Assembly (NCBI RefSeq): GCF_001303895.1
Contig: NZ_LJSD01000011.1
Location: forward strand, 62,001 to 126,000
Direction of reading: 5' to 3'
Origin: Mesorhizobium sp. 1M-11
GTDB lineage: Bacteria; Pseudomonadota; Alphaproteobacteria; Rhizobiales; Rhizobiaceae
DNA: 64,000 nucleotides
A model generated the notes under the pieces. That model was not told the DNA's origin. It did not search any database and worked only from the letters and a program-made list of their open reading frames with translations. The translations under genes were made by a program, and so were the position numbers. Of the stretch, positions 9,117 through 21,773 are shown in pieces. Each line of letters starts with the position of its first letter. The stretch's first letter is position 1.

Positions 9117-9815
9117 CTACGAGATGCGCACAAGCGGCGCCGCCTGCGGGCCGCCGAACTCGGCAATGATGGTCTCGCCGGCAACCGCCGTCTGGCCGAC
9201 AGCGACACGGGGCGCGGCATTGGCGGGCAGGAAGACATCGACACGCGAGCCGAACCGGATCAAGCCGAAACGCTCGCCAATCGCCAGCGTACCACCGGCG
9301 TCCGCCCAGCAGACGATGCGCCGCGCCACCAGGCCGGCAATCTGCACCGCAGCCACCGAGCCGTTCGGACTTTCGATGACGAGACCGTTGCGCTCGTTTT
9401 CCTGGCTCGCCTTGTCAAGCTCGGCATTGAGGAATTTTCCCGGCCTATGCTCGATGCGCGTGATGCGGCCGCGTACTGGAGCGCGGTTCACGTGGCAGGA
9501 GAACACATTCATGAACACCGAGATGCGCGTCATTTCGGTTGTGCCGAGCCCAAGTTCGCGCGGAGGTATCGCGGGTCCCACAGCCGACACGACACCATCG
9601 GCAGGGCTGACGACCAGGCGATCGTCGACTGGCGTCACCCGCTCCGGATCGCGGTAAAAATAGGCGCACCAGGCGGTGAGGATCAGGCCGATCCAGAACA
9701 GCGTTGAAGAAAAATAGCCAAGCAGCAGCGTTGCCGCGGCAAAACCCGCAATGAACGGATAGCCTTCGCGGTGAATCGGAACGAACGCGTTCTTGACCGT
9801 GTCGACAAGGTTCAT
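9117..9815 (-). CDS. psd: Phosphatidylserine decarboxylase proenzyme
   Basis: 232-residue short-type (archaeal/rhizobial) phosphatidylserine decarboxylase, a membrane-bound pyruvoyl enzyme that decarboxylates phosphatidylserine to phosphatidylethanolamine. An N-terminal hydrophobic hairpin (about 22-55) anchors it. The SPADG motif and the self-cleavage site in [11 protein letters not shown], where Ser becomes the pyruvoyl group, are intact. ATG 9815 ([11 protein letters not shown]) matches the family start; the open frame upstream to 9947 has no similarity. It is upstream of and adjacent to pssA. Confidence 0.95.
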   Translation of the reverse strand: MNLVDTVKNAFVPIHREGYPFIAGFAAATLLLGYFSSTLFWIGLILTAWCAYFYRDPERVTPVDDRLVVSPADGVVSAVGPAIPPRELGLGTTEMTRISVFMNVFSCHVNRAPVRGRITRIEHRPGKFLNAELDKASQENERNGLVIESPNGSVAAVQIAGLVARRIVCWADAGGTLAIGERFGLIRFGSRVDVFLPANAAPRVAVGQTAVAGETIIAEFGGPQAAPLVRIS

Positions 9816-9971
9816 CGGGCTGGGGGCGGCTCCGTTTCGGATGCGCCTCTCTACCGGAAAGCGCCTGCCATCGCAACGCGCCAAAGCCGCGCTGCCTGGT
9901 CTGGTCGCGGCAAGTGGGCCGCGAACGACCTCGACGCACTCACGCAAACCGGCCTAAGGGACTGTTATAAC

Positions 9972-10361
9972 TTAGCTTTCTTTCTCCTCAGTGACCGGAA
10001 ACGCCACACCTGGCAGATAGACCGGGATAGGTCTGATCTCGTAGATGGCGGTCGGGTTGGCCTGCCTGAGATTGCGCGCGGCTTCGACCGCTTCCTCGCG
10101 GTTCGCGCAATCGACAATGTAGAAGCCAAGCAGCTGCTCCTTGGTCTCGGCAAATGGCCCGTCGATGACCATTCCAGCACCCTGCCCACGCAACGTGAAG
10201 GCACCCTCGGTCGGGCTCAGGCGCGCAGCAGGACCCAACTTGCCTTCCGCGAGCAACCTTTCGCGAACATTGGCAAGCTTCGCCATGACGGCGGCGTCTT
10301 CTTCTGGCGTCCAGGATTCGACCACGCCAGCGGCATGGTAGGCGAGAATGGCATAAAGCAT
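9972..10361 (-). CDS. YCII-related (DGPF) domain protein
   Basis: 129-residue cytosolic protein of the YciI/DGPF family: it starts MLYAILAYHA and contains VIDGPFAETKEQLLGFYIVD, the hallmark of the fold. Reactions of this subgroup are not established; homologues often sit beside ECF41-type sigma factors, but none is next to it here. ATG 10361 is preceded by GGGGGAA, which decides the start over the much longer open frame to 10625. It lies 89 bases after the Atm1 gene on the same strand and may be read from that operon. Confidence 0.82.
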   Translation of the reverse strand: MLYAILAYHAAGVVESWTPEEDAAVMAKLANVRERLLAEGKLGPAARLSPTEGAFTLRGQGAGMVIDGPFAETKEQLLGFYIVDCANREEAVEAARNLRQANPTAIYEIRPIPVYLPGVAFPVTEEKES

Positions 10362-10449
10362 CGGTTCCCCCGGTTTCACGGTGGCGCGCATCCCCTGCCC
10401 TGGACGCACGGCCTTGGCCGGCGGCAGGTATAGCGCAGATACAGGCCGT

Positions 10450-12339
10450 CTACGACACCTCTTCAGTGCGTCTGCGCACCACGACGCCAAGGTCATCCGT
10501 TTCACGCGCAATGCGCAGGCGTTCTTCCGCTTCCGTAGCCTCGCGTTGGCGATCCCACATCGATGCGTAGAGGCCATGCTGCCGGAGCAGGTCACCATGC
10601 GTGCCGCGCTCAGCGATCTGGCCATCCTTGAGCACGATGATCTCGTCCGCCGAAATGACGGTGGAGAGCCGGTGCGCGATGACGATCGTGGTGCGGTCCT
10701 TCGAGACCAGATCGAGTGCCGCCTGGATTTCCTGCTCGGTGTGGCTGTCCAGCGCGGACGTCGCCTCGTCGAGGATCAGAATCGGCGGCGCCTTGAGGAT
10801 GGTGCGGGCGATCGCCACGCGCTGCTTTTCGCCGCCCGATAGTTTCAGGCCGCGTTCGCCGACCATGGTGGCATAGCCTTCCGGCAGGCGTTCGATGAAA
10901 GGACCGATCTGGGCCAGTTCAGCTGCCCGGCGAACCTCTCCCTCATCGGCGTCCATGCGACCGTAACGGATGTTGTAGGCGACGGTATCGTTGAAGAGCA
11001 CGGTGTCCTGCGGCACCATGCCGATGGCTGAGCGCAAGCTTTCCTGTGTGACGTCGCGCACATTCTGTCCGTCGATCAGCACCGCGCCGGACTGCACGTC
11101 GTAGAAGCGGAACAACAGCCGCGAAATCGTCGACTTGCCAGCGCCTGACGGCCCGACAATGGCGACCGTCTTGCCGGCCGGAACCTCGAAACTGATGCCC
11201 TTCAGGATCTTGCGATTGGGGTCGTAGGAGAAATGCACGTCGCGGAATTCGACGCGACCGGCATCCACCGCCAGCGGCTTGGCATCCGGTTTGTCGACCA
11301 CCTCCTGCTTGACGCCGAGAAGGTCGAACATGTGCTCGATGTCGGTCAGGCCCTGGCGGATTTCGCGATAGATGAAGCCGATGAAATTGAGCGGCACGGA
11401 GAGCTGCATCAACATGGCGTTTATGAACACGAAGTCGCCGATGGTCTGGGTCTTGTTCATCACCTCATAGGCCGACATGCACATGACCACGGTGGTGCCG
11501 AGGCCGTAGATGACGCCCTGGCCGAAGTTCAGCCAGCCGAGCGAGGTCCAGATACGGGTGGCGGCGGTCTCATAGCGTGCCATCGAGCGGTCGAAGCGCC
11601 GCGCCTCCATGGCCTCGTTGCCGAAATATTTGACCGTCTCGAAATTGAGCAGGGAATCGATTGCCTTGGTATTGGCGTCGGTATCGCTGTCGTTCATGTC
11701 GCGGCGAATGCCGATCCGCCAGTCGCTGGCTCTTACCGTGAACCAGACGTAGAACGCGACGGTAACCGCAACAACGGCGACATATTTCCAACCATAGGTA
11801 AAGGCGAAGATGCCGGCCGTCAGCGCGAACTCGAGCACAGTCGGCGCCGTGTTGAGCATGATGAAGCGCACGATGGTTTCGATGCCCTTCGTACCGCGTT
11901 CGATGATGCGCGACAGCCCGCCGGTGCGACGCTCCAGATGAAAACGCAACGACAGCTGGTGCATGTGCACGAAGGTACGGAAGGCGAGCTGGCGCACGGC
12001 GTGCTGGCCAACCCGGGCAAACAGCGCATCGCGCAACTGATTGAAACCGAGCTGCACGAGACGAAGGAAATTATAGGCAATGACCAGCGCAATCGGCGCG
12101 AGCAGGATTTCCGGCAGAGGTGGATGATACTGCCCGGTGCCGGCAAGGGCGTCGGTCGCCCATTTGAAGAAATAAGGACCGGCGACCAGTACGAGCTTGG
12201 CAACCACCAGGAGCAGTGTTGCCCAGGTGACGCGCCAACGCAGATCGGGCCGGTCGGCAGGGTACATGTAGGGCCACAGATTGCGCAGCGTCTGGAAAGT
12301 AGTGCCGGTGTCGGCGGCGGAAACGGTCTTTTCGGCCAC
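10450..12339 (-). CDS. Atm1-type ABC exporter
   Basis: 629-residue half-transporter: residues ~50-340 form a six-helix ABC exporter membrane domain and ~370-610 the nucleotide-binding domain, with Walker A GPSGAGKST, signature LSGGEKQR and Walker B ILILDEATSALD. It closely resembles the HMT1/Atm1 (ABCB7) class, which exports glutathione-linked or metal-thiolate compounds across the inner membrane. The start is GTG 12339, 10 bases after the arsR stop and with AAGG in front; this is preferred to the upstream ATG inside arsR. Co-transcription with an ArsR repressor carrying a Cys cluster points to metal or metalloid detoxification. Confidence 0.88.
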   Translation of the reverse strand: MAEKTVSAADTGTTFQTLRNLWPYMYPADRPDLRWRVTWATLLLVVAKLVLVAGPYFFKWATDALAGTGQYHPPLPEILLAPIALVIAYNFLRLVQLGFNQLRDALFARVGQHAVRQLAFRTFVHMHQLSLRFHLERRTGGLSRIIERGTKGIETIVRFIMLNTAPTVLEFALTAGIFAFTYGWKYVAVVAVTVAFYVWFTVRASDWRIGIRRDMNDSDTDANTKAIDSLLNFETVKYFGNEAMEARRFDRSMARYETAATRIWTSLGWLNFGQGVIYGLGTTVVMCMSAYEVMNKTQTIGDFVFINAMLMQLSVPLNFIGFIYREIRQGLTDIEHMFDLLGVKQEVVDKPDAKPLAVDAGRVEFRDVHFSYDPNRKILKGISFEVPAGKTVAIVGPSGAGKSTISRLLFRFYDVQSGAVLIDGQNVRDVTQESLRSAIGMVPQDTVLFNDTVAYNIRYGRMDADEGEVRRAAELAQIGPFIERLPEGYATMVGERGLKLSGGEKQRVAIARTILKAPPILILDEATSALDSHTEQEIQAALDLVSKDRTTIVIAHRLSTVISADEIIVLKDGQIAERGTHGDLLRQHGLYASMWDRQREATEAEERLRIARETDDLGVVVRRRTEEVS

Positions 12340-12349
12340 TGTTCTTGCC

Positions 12350-12694
12350 TTATGAAATCGGTTTGGCTGAGCGGCAACAGGCTTCGACCAGCACTGCGAG
12401 GGATGCGGAAACACCAGCCAGCGCCTTGTGATCGACCTCGTAGCGCGAACGCTGCCGGTCGGGCGTGAAGCGGACCAGACCTGCCTCGACGAGGATCTTC
12501 AAATGCTGTGAAACCGTCGACTGCGCGAGATCGAGATGCTCTACGACCTCGCCGCAGCAACAGGAGTGGCTGGCGGACAGGCGCCTCAGGATTTCAATGC
12601 GCGCAGGATGAGATAGCGCGGCAAACTTTGTCGCGACTGCGCGCGTGTCTATTGGGTGGCCTGCCCCACACGTCAGTTCAAGTGAAGATTCCAT
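12350..12694 (-). CDS. ArsR family repressor with Cys-rich sensing site
   Basis: 114-residue winged-helix repressor. The recognition region is HLDLAQSTVSQHLKIL; just before it, SHSCCCGEVV places three Cys where ArsR has its CVC metal-binding motif in helix alpha3, so thiophilic metal or metalloid sensing is likely (inference). Two more Cys are at the C-terminus (ACCRS) and one near residue 9. It is the first gene of an arsR-atm1 operon, and a perfect inverted repeat covers its start codon region, consistent with autorepression. Confidence 0.88.
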   Translation of the reverse strand: MESSLELTCGAGHPIDTRAVATKFAALSHPARIEILRRLSASHSCCCGEVVEHLDLAQSTVSQHLKILVEAGLVRFTPDRQRSRYEVDHKALAGVSASLAVLVEACCRSAKPIS

Positions 12695-12721
12695 GGTTCA
12701 TCGTCGATAAACGATGAACCA
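12694..12721. promoter_or_regulatory. Palindromic ArsR operator
   Basis: TGGTTCATCGT and ACGATGAACCA form a perfect 11-bp inverted repeat with a 6-nt spacer, touching the arsR ATG (12692-12694). Sites of the form TTCATCG...CGATGAA are typical operators of ArsR/SmtB regulators, so this probably controls the arsR-atm1 operon by blocking initiation. Confidence 0.75.
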
Positions 12722-12757
12722 ATTTTGCGCAACCTAGCCGAATGGGCGAATCGAATT

Positions 12758-14038
12758 CTATTCGGCGACGGTTGCCTGGTCGCCCAGTGTCTTCATGTCG
12801 GCGGTTTCGCCTTCCTTCGACTTCTGCGGCACCTTGAAGACCTGGCCCGGCCAGATGCGGTCCGGGTTGCGGATCTGCTGCTGGTTGGCGAGATAAATGG
12901 TCGAATAACGCATGCCATGTCCGTAAACCCGGCGCGAGATGCGCCACAGCGAGTCGCCGCGACGAATGATGACGGCGTGATCGACCTGCTCCAGCTTCGG
13001 CGCGACGGTGGTCGCAGCCTTGTCGGCGGATGCAGTGTCCTGCTGAGGCGCCGGCGACCTGGCATCGGAAGCAGATGGAGCGACAGCGGCAAGAGCTTCA
13101 CCGGGTTCGCGCTGGAACGGCACTGCCGCACGGGCGATCACCTTGACACCATCGGCATCCAACAGATCGACCCGAACGGTGTACTCGCCGACCGGCAGAT
13201 CGCGGGTCGCTTCGACCAGGAATTGTCCCTTTTCGGATGTCACGGCCTCGCCGAGCAGGATTTCGTTGGCGTAGGCACGCACTTTGCGGCCTGGATCAGC
13301 GGTGCCGGCGACAAAGATCTTGCCGCCATCGATCTCGACGGCTCCGACCGCGACCTTTGGCGCACCCGGTGCGGCCTGGGCTGTCGGTTCAGCCGGCTGG
13401 GCCGCGGAGGCCGTTGCCTTCGGCTCGGCGGAAGCCGCTTGCTGCGCCTCGGGTTCAACCTTTTCTTCAGCCTTCGGCACTGAGAGCAATGTTGCCGCCT
13501 TGCCGGGTTCCTCAACCAACGCAAGGACCTGCCCATCCGGTTTTTCAGGGATCGCCACCACGGCCGTCTGCGCGGACGGAACGACATTGTTGGAGGAAGA
13601 GGTCGAACGCAGCTGCAGCTGGTAGTTTCCAGGCTCCAGCGGATTGTCCAGCACAATCGCGAAGTCCCCGTCAGGTCCTGCCACCGTAGACCCGAGGACA
13701 GTTGTACCTTGCATGACGTCAATCTTGGCATTCGGGGCCGCCTTGCCGGCAACGACGACGGAGCCGTCACCTTCGGCGCGCACCACGTCGAAGGTGGGCG
13801 CGATCGGACCGGTTGCTGCGGGCGCGGGTTCGGCCGGCTTGTCGGGCGCCGGTGTCACGGCGGCCTGCTGCTGGGCGGGCTTCTGTGCTGCCGGTGCGAC
13901 TGATGGCACAGTGGCGACCTGTGCGGGCGGGGTGGCTTTCAGATAGGGGTCGAGCGCACCGGAAACATAGGCCACACCGGCCACCGCCGCTGCTCCGCCT
14001 CCCGCAAATAGCAATGTCCTGACAAGCGCTGTTGTCAT
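12758..14038 (-). CDS. LysM-domain envelope protein
   Basis: 426-residue protein with one N-terminal membrane anchor (about residues 8-28), a long Ala/Pro/Gln-rich linker, repeated Ig- or bactofilin-like beta segments (AKIDVMQG, ADPGRKVRAYAN), and a C-terminal LysM domain at about 350-405 (IIRRGDSLWRISRRVYG, then NPDRIWPGQVF). LysM binds peptidoglycan, so it probably spans the periplasm from the inner membrane to the wall. This is a known Rhizobiales architecture of uncertain role. A GGAGAGG sequence precedes ATG 14038. The gene is 63 bases from arsR but separated by the arsR operator. Confidence 0.85.
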   Translation of the reverse strand: MTTALVRTLLFAGGGAAAVAGVAYVSGALDPYLKATPPAQVATVPSVAPAAQKPAQQQAAVTPAPDKPAEPAPAATGPIAPTFDVVRAEGDGSVVVAGKAAPNAKIDVMQGTTVLGSTVAGPDGDFAIVLDNPLEPGNYQLQLRSTSSSNNVVPSAQTAVVAIPEKPDGQVLALVEEPGKAATLLSVPKAEEKVEPEAQQAASAEPKATASAAQPAEPTAQAAPGAPKVAVGAVEIDGGKIFVAGTADPGRKVRAYANEILLGEAVTSEKGQFLVEATRDLPVGEYTVRVDLLDADGVKVIARAAVPFQREPGEALAAVAPSASDARSPAPQQDTASADKAATTVAPKLEQVDHAVIIRRGDSLWRISRRVYGHGMRYSTIYLANQQQIRNPDRIWPGQVFKVPQKSKEGETADMKTLGDQATVAE

Positions 14039-14154
14039 ATCCTCTCCGCCCCCTTAGCCACCTACAGTTGGTCTAGCTGCTTTTCGAAGACCCGACAAGA
14101 AAAAGCCCGTCTGAAGGCTTGACCGAGCTCGCATACAGCATCACCAATCCATCC

Positions 14155-14766
14155 ATGAACACGATTCGATCCGTCTGTGTTTATTGCGGCTCATCGCCCG
14201 GCCGCGATGGCGTCTATCTCGAAGCCGGACGACAGCTCGGCCATTCCCTTGCCCGCTCGGGCCTGCGCCTGGTTTATGGCGGCGGCACCAAGGGTATCAT
14301 GGGCGCGGTCGCCGAAGGCACCATACGCTCGGGCGGCAAGGTCATGGGCATCATCCCGCGCTTCCTCATGACGAGGGAAGCGACGGAAAGCGCGCTTGAC
14401 CGGCTGCATGAGCTGGTCGTCACCGAAAACATGCATCAGCGCAAACACAGGATGTTCGAGGAATCTGACGCCTTCGTGGCATTGCCGGGTGGCATCGGCA
14501 CAGTCGAGGAGATCGTCGAGATCATGACCTGGGCGCAGCTCGGCCATCATCGCAAGCCGATCGTGTTCGCCAACATCAAGGGTTTCTGGGATCCGATGCT
14601 GGCATTGATCGATCACATGGCGTCTGAGGGCTTCATCCATACGGCCCACAATGTGAGGCCCCTGGTGGTGGAAGACCCCGAGAAAATCGTCGCTACCATC
14701 CTTGCCACGGGTGCTGCCGTCGATGCGCCAACCAGCGGCATCACTTCCGTCATCGACAAGATGTGA
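14155..14766 (+). CDS. LOG family protein (TIGR00730)
   Basis: 203-residue Rossmann-fold protein of the LONELY GUY/lysine-decarboxylase-like family. It has VCVYCGSSPG at the N-terminus, GGGTKGIMG and the family hallmark PGGIGTVEE. Proven members hydrolyse cytokinin riboside 5'-monophosphates to free cytokinins; others are nucleotide N-glycosidases, so the natural substrate here is not certain. ATG 14155 gives the common N-terminus; an in-frame TTG at 14119 is possible because no strong ribosome-binding site precedes the ATG. Confidence 0.88.
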   Translation: MNTIRSVCVYCGSSPGRDGVYLEAGRQLGHSLARSGLRLVYGGGTKGIMGAVAEGTIRSGGKVMGIIPRFLMTREATESALDRLHELVVTENMHQRKHRMFEESDAFVALPGGIGTVEEIVEIMTWAQLGHHRKPIVFANIKGFWDPMLALIDHMASEGFIHTAHNVRPLVVEDPEKIVATILATGAAVDAPTSGITSVIDKM

Positions 14767-14781
14767 GGGCCGGCGGCCTGC

Positions 14782-15690
14782 TCAGCCGCGCCGGCTCGCG
14801 GCCAGCATGGACCATGTGTAGATTGCCAGAGCTGCCCAGATGAGGCCGAAAGCAACGGCTTTCGTCGTGTCGAACGGCTCGCCGAAGATGAAGACGGCGA
14901 TCAGGAACACGATCGTCGGCGCGATGTACTGCATGATGCCGATGGTGGAGAGGCGCAGAAGTTTGGCGCCGAAGGCAAAAAGCAGCAGCGGGACGGCGGT
15001 GACGATGCCGCTGCCCATAAACAGCAACGTGTCCGTCGTATTGCCAGCCGCGAAATTCCCCTCCCCCTTCAGCGCCAGCCAAATGACGTAAGCAAGGGCC
15101 GGGATGGAGAGGATCAGCACCTCCAGGAGAAATCCCTGGCTGGGACCAATAGGCAGTGTCTTGCGGAAGAATCCGTAGGCTGCAAACGAGAAGGCCAGCG
15201 CCAGTGAAACCCAGGGCAGCGTGCCGCCTTCGACGGTGAGCACAATCACCGCAATTGCCGCCAGCGCCACCGCCGCGATCTGAAGCCGGTTCAAGCGCTC
15301 ACCAAGCAGCAGCGCGCCGACCAGAACGTTGACGAGTGGGTTGATGTAATAGCCCAGAGCTGTCTCGACAGTACGGTCGACGGCAATCGCCCAGACGTAG
15401 ATGCTCCAGTTGATTGTGATCAGCGTCGCCGTCAGCGCCGCCATCGCCAGCATCCGCGGCGAACGCAGCGCCGCCTTGAAATCGGCTGTACGGCCGAGCC
15501 AGATCAGCACGGCGGCCGCGATCGGCACCGACCAGATGATGCGGTGCGCGACGACTTCAGCCAGCGGCAGATGCGCCACTGCCTTCATGTAGAAGGGCAA
15601 AAGCCCCCATAAAAGATAAGCGCACAGGGCCAGGATAAAACCGCGGCGCGCACCAGAATCCACATTCATTGGTACAGTCTGGGTGGTCAT
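14782..15690 (-). CDS. rarD: RarD-type EamA transporter
   Basis: 302-residue DMT-superfamily permease with ten hydrophobic segments. The opening (GFILALCAYLLWGLLPFYMK), the HRIIWSVP segment after helix 2 and GYYINPLVNVL in the middle are the marks of RarD, named for chloramphenicol sensitivity in E. coli-type annotation; its physiological substrate is unknown. It is convergent with the LOG gene, 15 bases from its stop. Confidence 0.9.
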   Translation of the reverse strand: MTTQTVPMNVDSGARRGFILALCAYLLWGLLPFYMKAVAHLPLAEVVAHRIIWSVPIAAAVLIWLGRTADFKAALRSPRMLAMAALTATLITINWSIYVWAIAVDRTVETALGYYINPLVNVLVGALLLGERLNRLQIAAVALAAIAVIVLTVEGGTLPWVSLALAFSFAAYGFFRKTLPIGPSQGFLLEVLILSIPALAYVIWLALKGEGNFAAGNTTDTLLFMGSGIVTAVPLLLFAFGAKLLRLSTIGIMQYIAPTIVFLIAVFIFGEPFDTTKAVAFGLIWAALAIYTWSMLAASRRG

Positions 15691-15818
15691 GGCCCAAACC
15701 TATGCGCCAGCGACCGCGCCAAGACCATCAACTAATTCTGATGCATCATGGACTTTCGCTGATGGATTGCGCGAGATCGCGTGTCGCTCCGGCGAAGGGT
15801 ATGCGGACGTCGACATCC

Positions 15819-18863
<3,045 letters not shown>

Positions 18864-18867
<4 letters not shown>

Positions 18868-19355
18868 GATCTGTCCTCCGGGGGCCAGGTTGCGGTGTCG
18901 TGATCAGGATGCTGGTAGTTCACCATCGAGGTGATGAATGGCACCGAAACAGGATCGTCTTCCGTTGCCCCGCCGGGCAACGAGGGAATGGCATCGACGT
19001 AAGGCAGCTTCGCCTCGATTCCCCACTGGATCGTCGGCGGAATTTCTTCCGGGTGATCGAAGGCCGCGATCGCCAGCGCGATGCCATCGGGAGCCTCAAA
19101 AGTCAGTGGCGTACCACATTCCGGGCAAAAGCCGCGCTTGGCGAAACTGGAGGACTGGAAAAGCTTCGGCTCGACGCGCGTCCACGTCAAGCTGGCACCG
19201 CCGACGGAAACCAGCGGCTGGTAGAAATTGCCGCTCGCTTTCTGGCACATGCGACAATGGCAGATCGAGGCTTCGCCAAGCACGCCCTCGACGCGAAAAC
19301 GTACTGCGCCACACTGACATCCGCCGGTATAAGTGGGTTTGTTGTCGAGGCTCAT
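18864..19355 (-). CDS. GFA family Cys-rich protein, copy 2
   Basis: 163-residue GFA-fold protein with the same ligand set as its neighbour (GGCQCGAVRF, CHCRMC, GFCPECGTPL). ATG 19355 overlaps the VOC stop by one base (TGATG); a GTG one codon upstream (19358) would overlap by four and is an equal alternative. Its stop overlaps the start of copy 1. Tandem, diverged GFA copies suggest two partners or ligands rather than simple dosage; function unknown. Confidence 0.87.
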
Positions 19356-19738
19356 CACGCGGGCCTATGGCAAACGGCTTCGATGTTGTTGCCGTCGGGA
19401 TCGAAAGCGAAGGCGGCATAATAGTGCTCGTGATAGTGCGAGCGCAGTCCTGGAGCTCCATTGTCCTTGCCGCCCGCCAGGAGTGCGGCCTGGTGGAAGG
19501 CATCGACAGCGGCACGGCTGCCGGCGGTGAAGGCATAGTGGCGGCCGGGCGCCGGTGTGGTCGTCTCATGCAGCCAGAACACCGGCCGGTCGCGGCCATA
19601 TCCACCAACCTTGGCGCCACCCGTGTACTGTTCCGGCACCATATAGAGCAGCGAAGCGCCAAGTGGCGCCATCACCTTGTCGTAGAACGTCTTCGCCACT
19701 TCGAAATCGACGACGGAAATGCCGGTATGGTCGATCAT
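19355..19738 (-). CDS. VOC family (glyoxalase-like) protein
   Basis: 127-residue single-domain vicinal-oxygen-chelate protein. It opens [19 protein letters not shown] and ends [15 protein letters not shown], the paired beta-alpha-beta-beta-beta modules of the fold with metal ligands expected at the first His and the last Glu. The reaction is not predictable; it could be a lyase, dioxygenase or binding protein. It overlaps cysS by four bases (ATGA) and so is translationally coupled to it. Confidence 0.88.
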   Translation of the reverse strand: MIDHTGISVVDFEVAKTFYDKVMAPLGASLLYMVPEQYTGGAKVGGYGRDRPVFWLHETTTPAPGRHYAFTAGSRAAVDAFHQAALLAGGKDNGAPGLRSHYHEHYYAAFAFDPDGNNIEAVCHRPA

Positions 19739-21171
19739 CTCTTCACCTCCCAGGTGGTCACCCGCTCGCCCGTCACAGGATCCTTTCCATCCTTCAACTG
19801 GATACCCTGCACGAGCAATGCATCACGGATGCGGTCTGCTTCGGCCCAGTTCTTGGCTGCGATGAAAGCTAGGCGCTCTGCAATGGTCTTCGAAACAGCC
19901 TGCTCGTCAATGACCGCAGTCGCAAGACTGAACCCAAGGAATTGCAACGCCGCCTTCAGGCTTGCCGCGGCGGCGTTTCCTTCGGCAGCATCCGCCGCGA
20001 GCTGCGTCAGCACCTGAAAGGCCTGATACGTACCGAGGTCATCCGCCAGTGCCTCGATAACGGCTTGCGGAACGTCGCCTGCCTCGCCGGCCGCCAGATC
20101 GGCCGCACGCTTCCATTTGCGCAGGGTGTTCTCGGACTCTTCCAGCTTGCGAACCGAAAAATCGATCGGCTCGCGATAGTGCGTCATCAGCATGGCAAGG
20201 CGCAGCACCTCGCCCGGCCATTTGCGGCCGCCGAACGTCTCCGTCTCCAGGAGTTCGTTGATCGAGTAGAAATTGCCCAGGCTCTTGGACATCTTCTGTC
20301 CTTCGACCTGCAGGAAACCGTTGTGCATCCACACCTTGGCCATCACGTCGGTGCCGTGAGCGCAGCGCGATTGCGCGATCTCGTTTTCGTGGTGCGGGAA
20401 AATGAGATCCAACCCGCCGCCGTGGATGTCGAAGATTTCGCCGAGATAGGCCGCGCTCATGGCCGAGCATTCGATATGCCAGCCGGGCCGTCCCCTGCCC
20501 CACGGACTGCGCCAGCCGGGCTCTTCCGCCGATGACAACTTCCACAGGACGAAATCGCCGGGGTTCTTCTTGTGCGCGTCGACGGCGACGCGGGCGCCGG
20601 CCTGTTGCTCGTCCAGCGGGCGCTTGGACAGTTCGCCATAGTCCGGCATGGACGCAGTATCGAACAGCACCTCGCCTTCCGCCTCATACGCGTGACCGCG
20701 ATCGATCAGTTGGTGGATCAGTCCGATCATATCGGTCCTGCCGTCCGAACGCGGCTCCACGAATTCGGTGGCACGCGGCTCATATGTCGGCGCAAGGCAG
20801 CCGAGCGTAGCGACGTCCTTGTGGAACTGGTCCGCGGTCTTCTCGGTTACCCGCCGGATCGCTTCGTTGAGCGACAGCTTCCCTGAAGCGATATCGTTGC
20901 CGAAATCGCGCAAGGCGCGTGCGTTGATCTTGTCATCGAGGTCGGTGATGTTACGCACATAGGTGACGTGCTCGGCGCCATAGACATGGCGAAGCAGCCT
21001 GAACAGGACATCAAAGACGATCACCGGTCGGGCATTGCCGATGTGGGCGAAGTCGTAGACGGTCGGGCCGCAGACATACATGCGCACATTGGCGGGATCG
21101 ATGGGGACAAAATCCTCCTTCGCCCTGTTCAACGTATTGTAGAGGCGCAAGCCCTTCGAGCCCTCAGACAT
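19735..21171 (-). CDS. cysS: Cysteine-tRNA ligase
   Basis: 478-residue class I aminoacyl-tRNA synthetase that charges tRNA-Cys. The HIGH motif is HIGN in [10 protein letters not shown], the KMSKS motif is [10 protein letters not shown], and Cys34 in YVCGPTVY is the first zinc ligand. Ribosome-binding site AAGGGG precedes ATG 21169-21171. It heads a run of six minus-strand genes (cysS, VOC, two GFA, pip, cimA) with overlapping junctions, so the housekeeping promoter upstream probably drives all of them. Confidence 0.97.
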   Translation of the reverse strand: MSEGSKGLRLYNTLNRAKEDFVPIDPANVRMYVCGPTVYDFAHIGNARPVIVFDVLFRLLRHVYGAEHVTYVRNITDLDDKINARALRDFGNDIASGKLSLNEAIRRVTEKTADQFHKDVATLGCLAPTYEPRATEFVEPRSDGRTDMIGLIHQLIDRGHAYEAEGEVLFDTASMPDYGELSKRPLDEQQAGARVAVDAHKKNPGDFVLWKLSSAEEPGWRSPWGRGRPGWHIECSAMSAAYLGEIFDIHGGGLDLIFPHHENEIAQSRCAHGTDVMAKVWMHNGFLQVEGQKMSKSLGNFYSINELLETETFGGRKWPGEVLRLAMLMTHYREPIDFSVRKLEESENTLRKWKRAADLAAGEAGDVPQAVIEALADDLGTYQAFQVLTQLAADAAEGNAAAASLKAALQFLGFSLATAVIDEQAVSKTIAERLAFIAAKNWAEADRIRDALLVQGIQLKDGKDPVTGERVTTWEVKR

Positions 21172-21558
21172 TCATCCCCTTCCCGACCGATCCGGCCGCA
21201 GCGCATTTTCGCGCACAATCCAACCCCAGCCTGCTGGCCGGGGCGTTGTCCACTCAGAGAGAAAATTGAGGCGAAAACGTCCAGACCAGCGCGAGCGCTA
21301 GCCAATAATGCAGATGCCACAAATGGCGAAAGACGTTCTCATGGGCGGCTTTATCGCGCTCGCCCGTGTTGCCGTCAAGTCGCAACTTTCGCCCGCAAGT
21401 CGCTTTGGCGACAGCAAAGGGCTCGAAGAAACATTTTCTTAAGTATGTGCGTTCAGTGCTATAATATTCGTCGGCTCACGTGGAAAACGCCACGATTTGG
21501 TCGGAATCGGCCATCAAATGCAGCGCCTTCCAGTGACCTTGACCTTGGGGAAGTCGAA
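21172..21558. other. Intergenic region between cysS and the small basic gene
   Basis: 387 bases without a supported gene. It must hold the cysS promoter on the minus strand and carries a good sigma-70-like promoter on the plus strand (described separately). A 38-codon plus-strand frame from the ATG at 21325 has no ribosome-binding site and is not called. Confidence 0.5.
21438..21465 (+). promoter_or_regulatory. Candidate sigma-70 promoter for the 51-residue gene
   Basis: CTTAAG, 16 bases, then a perfect TATAAT. It lies in an AT-rich patch about 95 bases upstream of ATG 21559 and is the only close match to a -10 box in this intergenic region. Confidence 0.45.
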
Positions 21559-21714
21559 ATGCCACGCAGCAAGCAGGAAGCCAGTCGAGCGAAGCAACCG
21601 ACACTCGCCAGCCAATATCGGGCAATCGGCCCGGCGGCGATCGTGGCGGCCTTGCTCCACACGGCTAAGAAGAAAAAGCCCGCGCACAAGATAACTTCGC
21701 CACGCGCGGCCTGA
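21559..21714 (+). CDS. Small basic protein, 51 residues
   Basis: Short protein of unknown function: a basic, Ser/Gln-rich start (MPRSKQEASRAKQ), a central hydrophobic stretch (IGPAAIVAALLHT) and a very basic tail (AKKKKPAHK). It could be a small membrane-associated or nucleic-acid-binding protein. Support for expression is the strong ribosome-binding site GGGGAAG six bases before ATG 21559 and the promoter-like sequence upstream. It is convergent with the SRAP gene. I recall similar short Lys-tailed proteins in Rhizobiales, but this is not verified. Confidence 0.6.
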   Translation: MPRSKQEASRAKQPTLASQYRAIGPAAIVAALLHTAKKKKPAHKITSPRAA

Positions 21715-21773
21715 ACAAACAGTCTGTGGGCGCAGACCGCCGCTGACGAGCGATGCTCGCTCGGCGCGAGAGA

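Noticed and set aside
21325..21441. 38-codon frame upstream of the small basic gene
   Set aside because: No ribosome-binding site and no recognisable features; it ends over the candidate promoter.
21722..21737. GTCTG / CAGAC stem after the small basic gene
   Set aside because: Only a 5-bp stem; the T-rich tail on the minus strand is weak.
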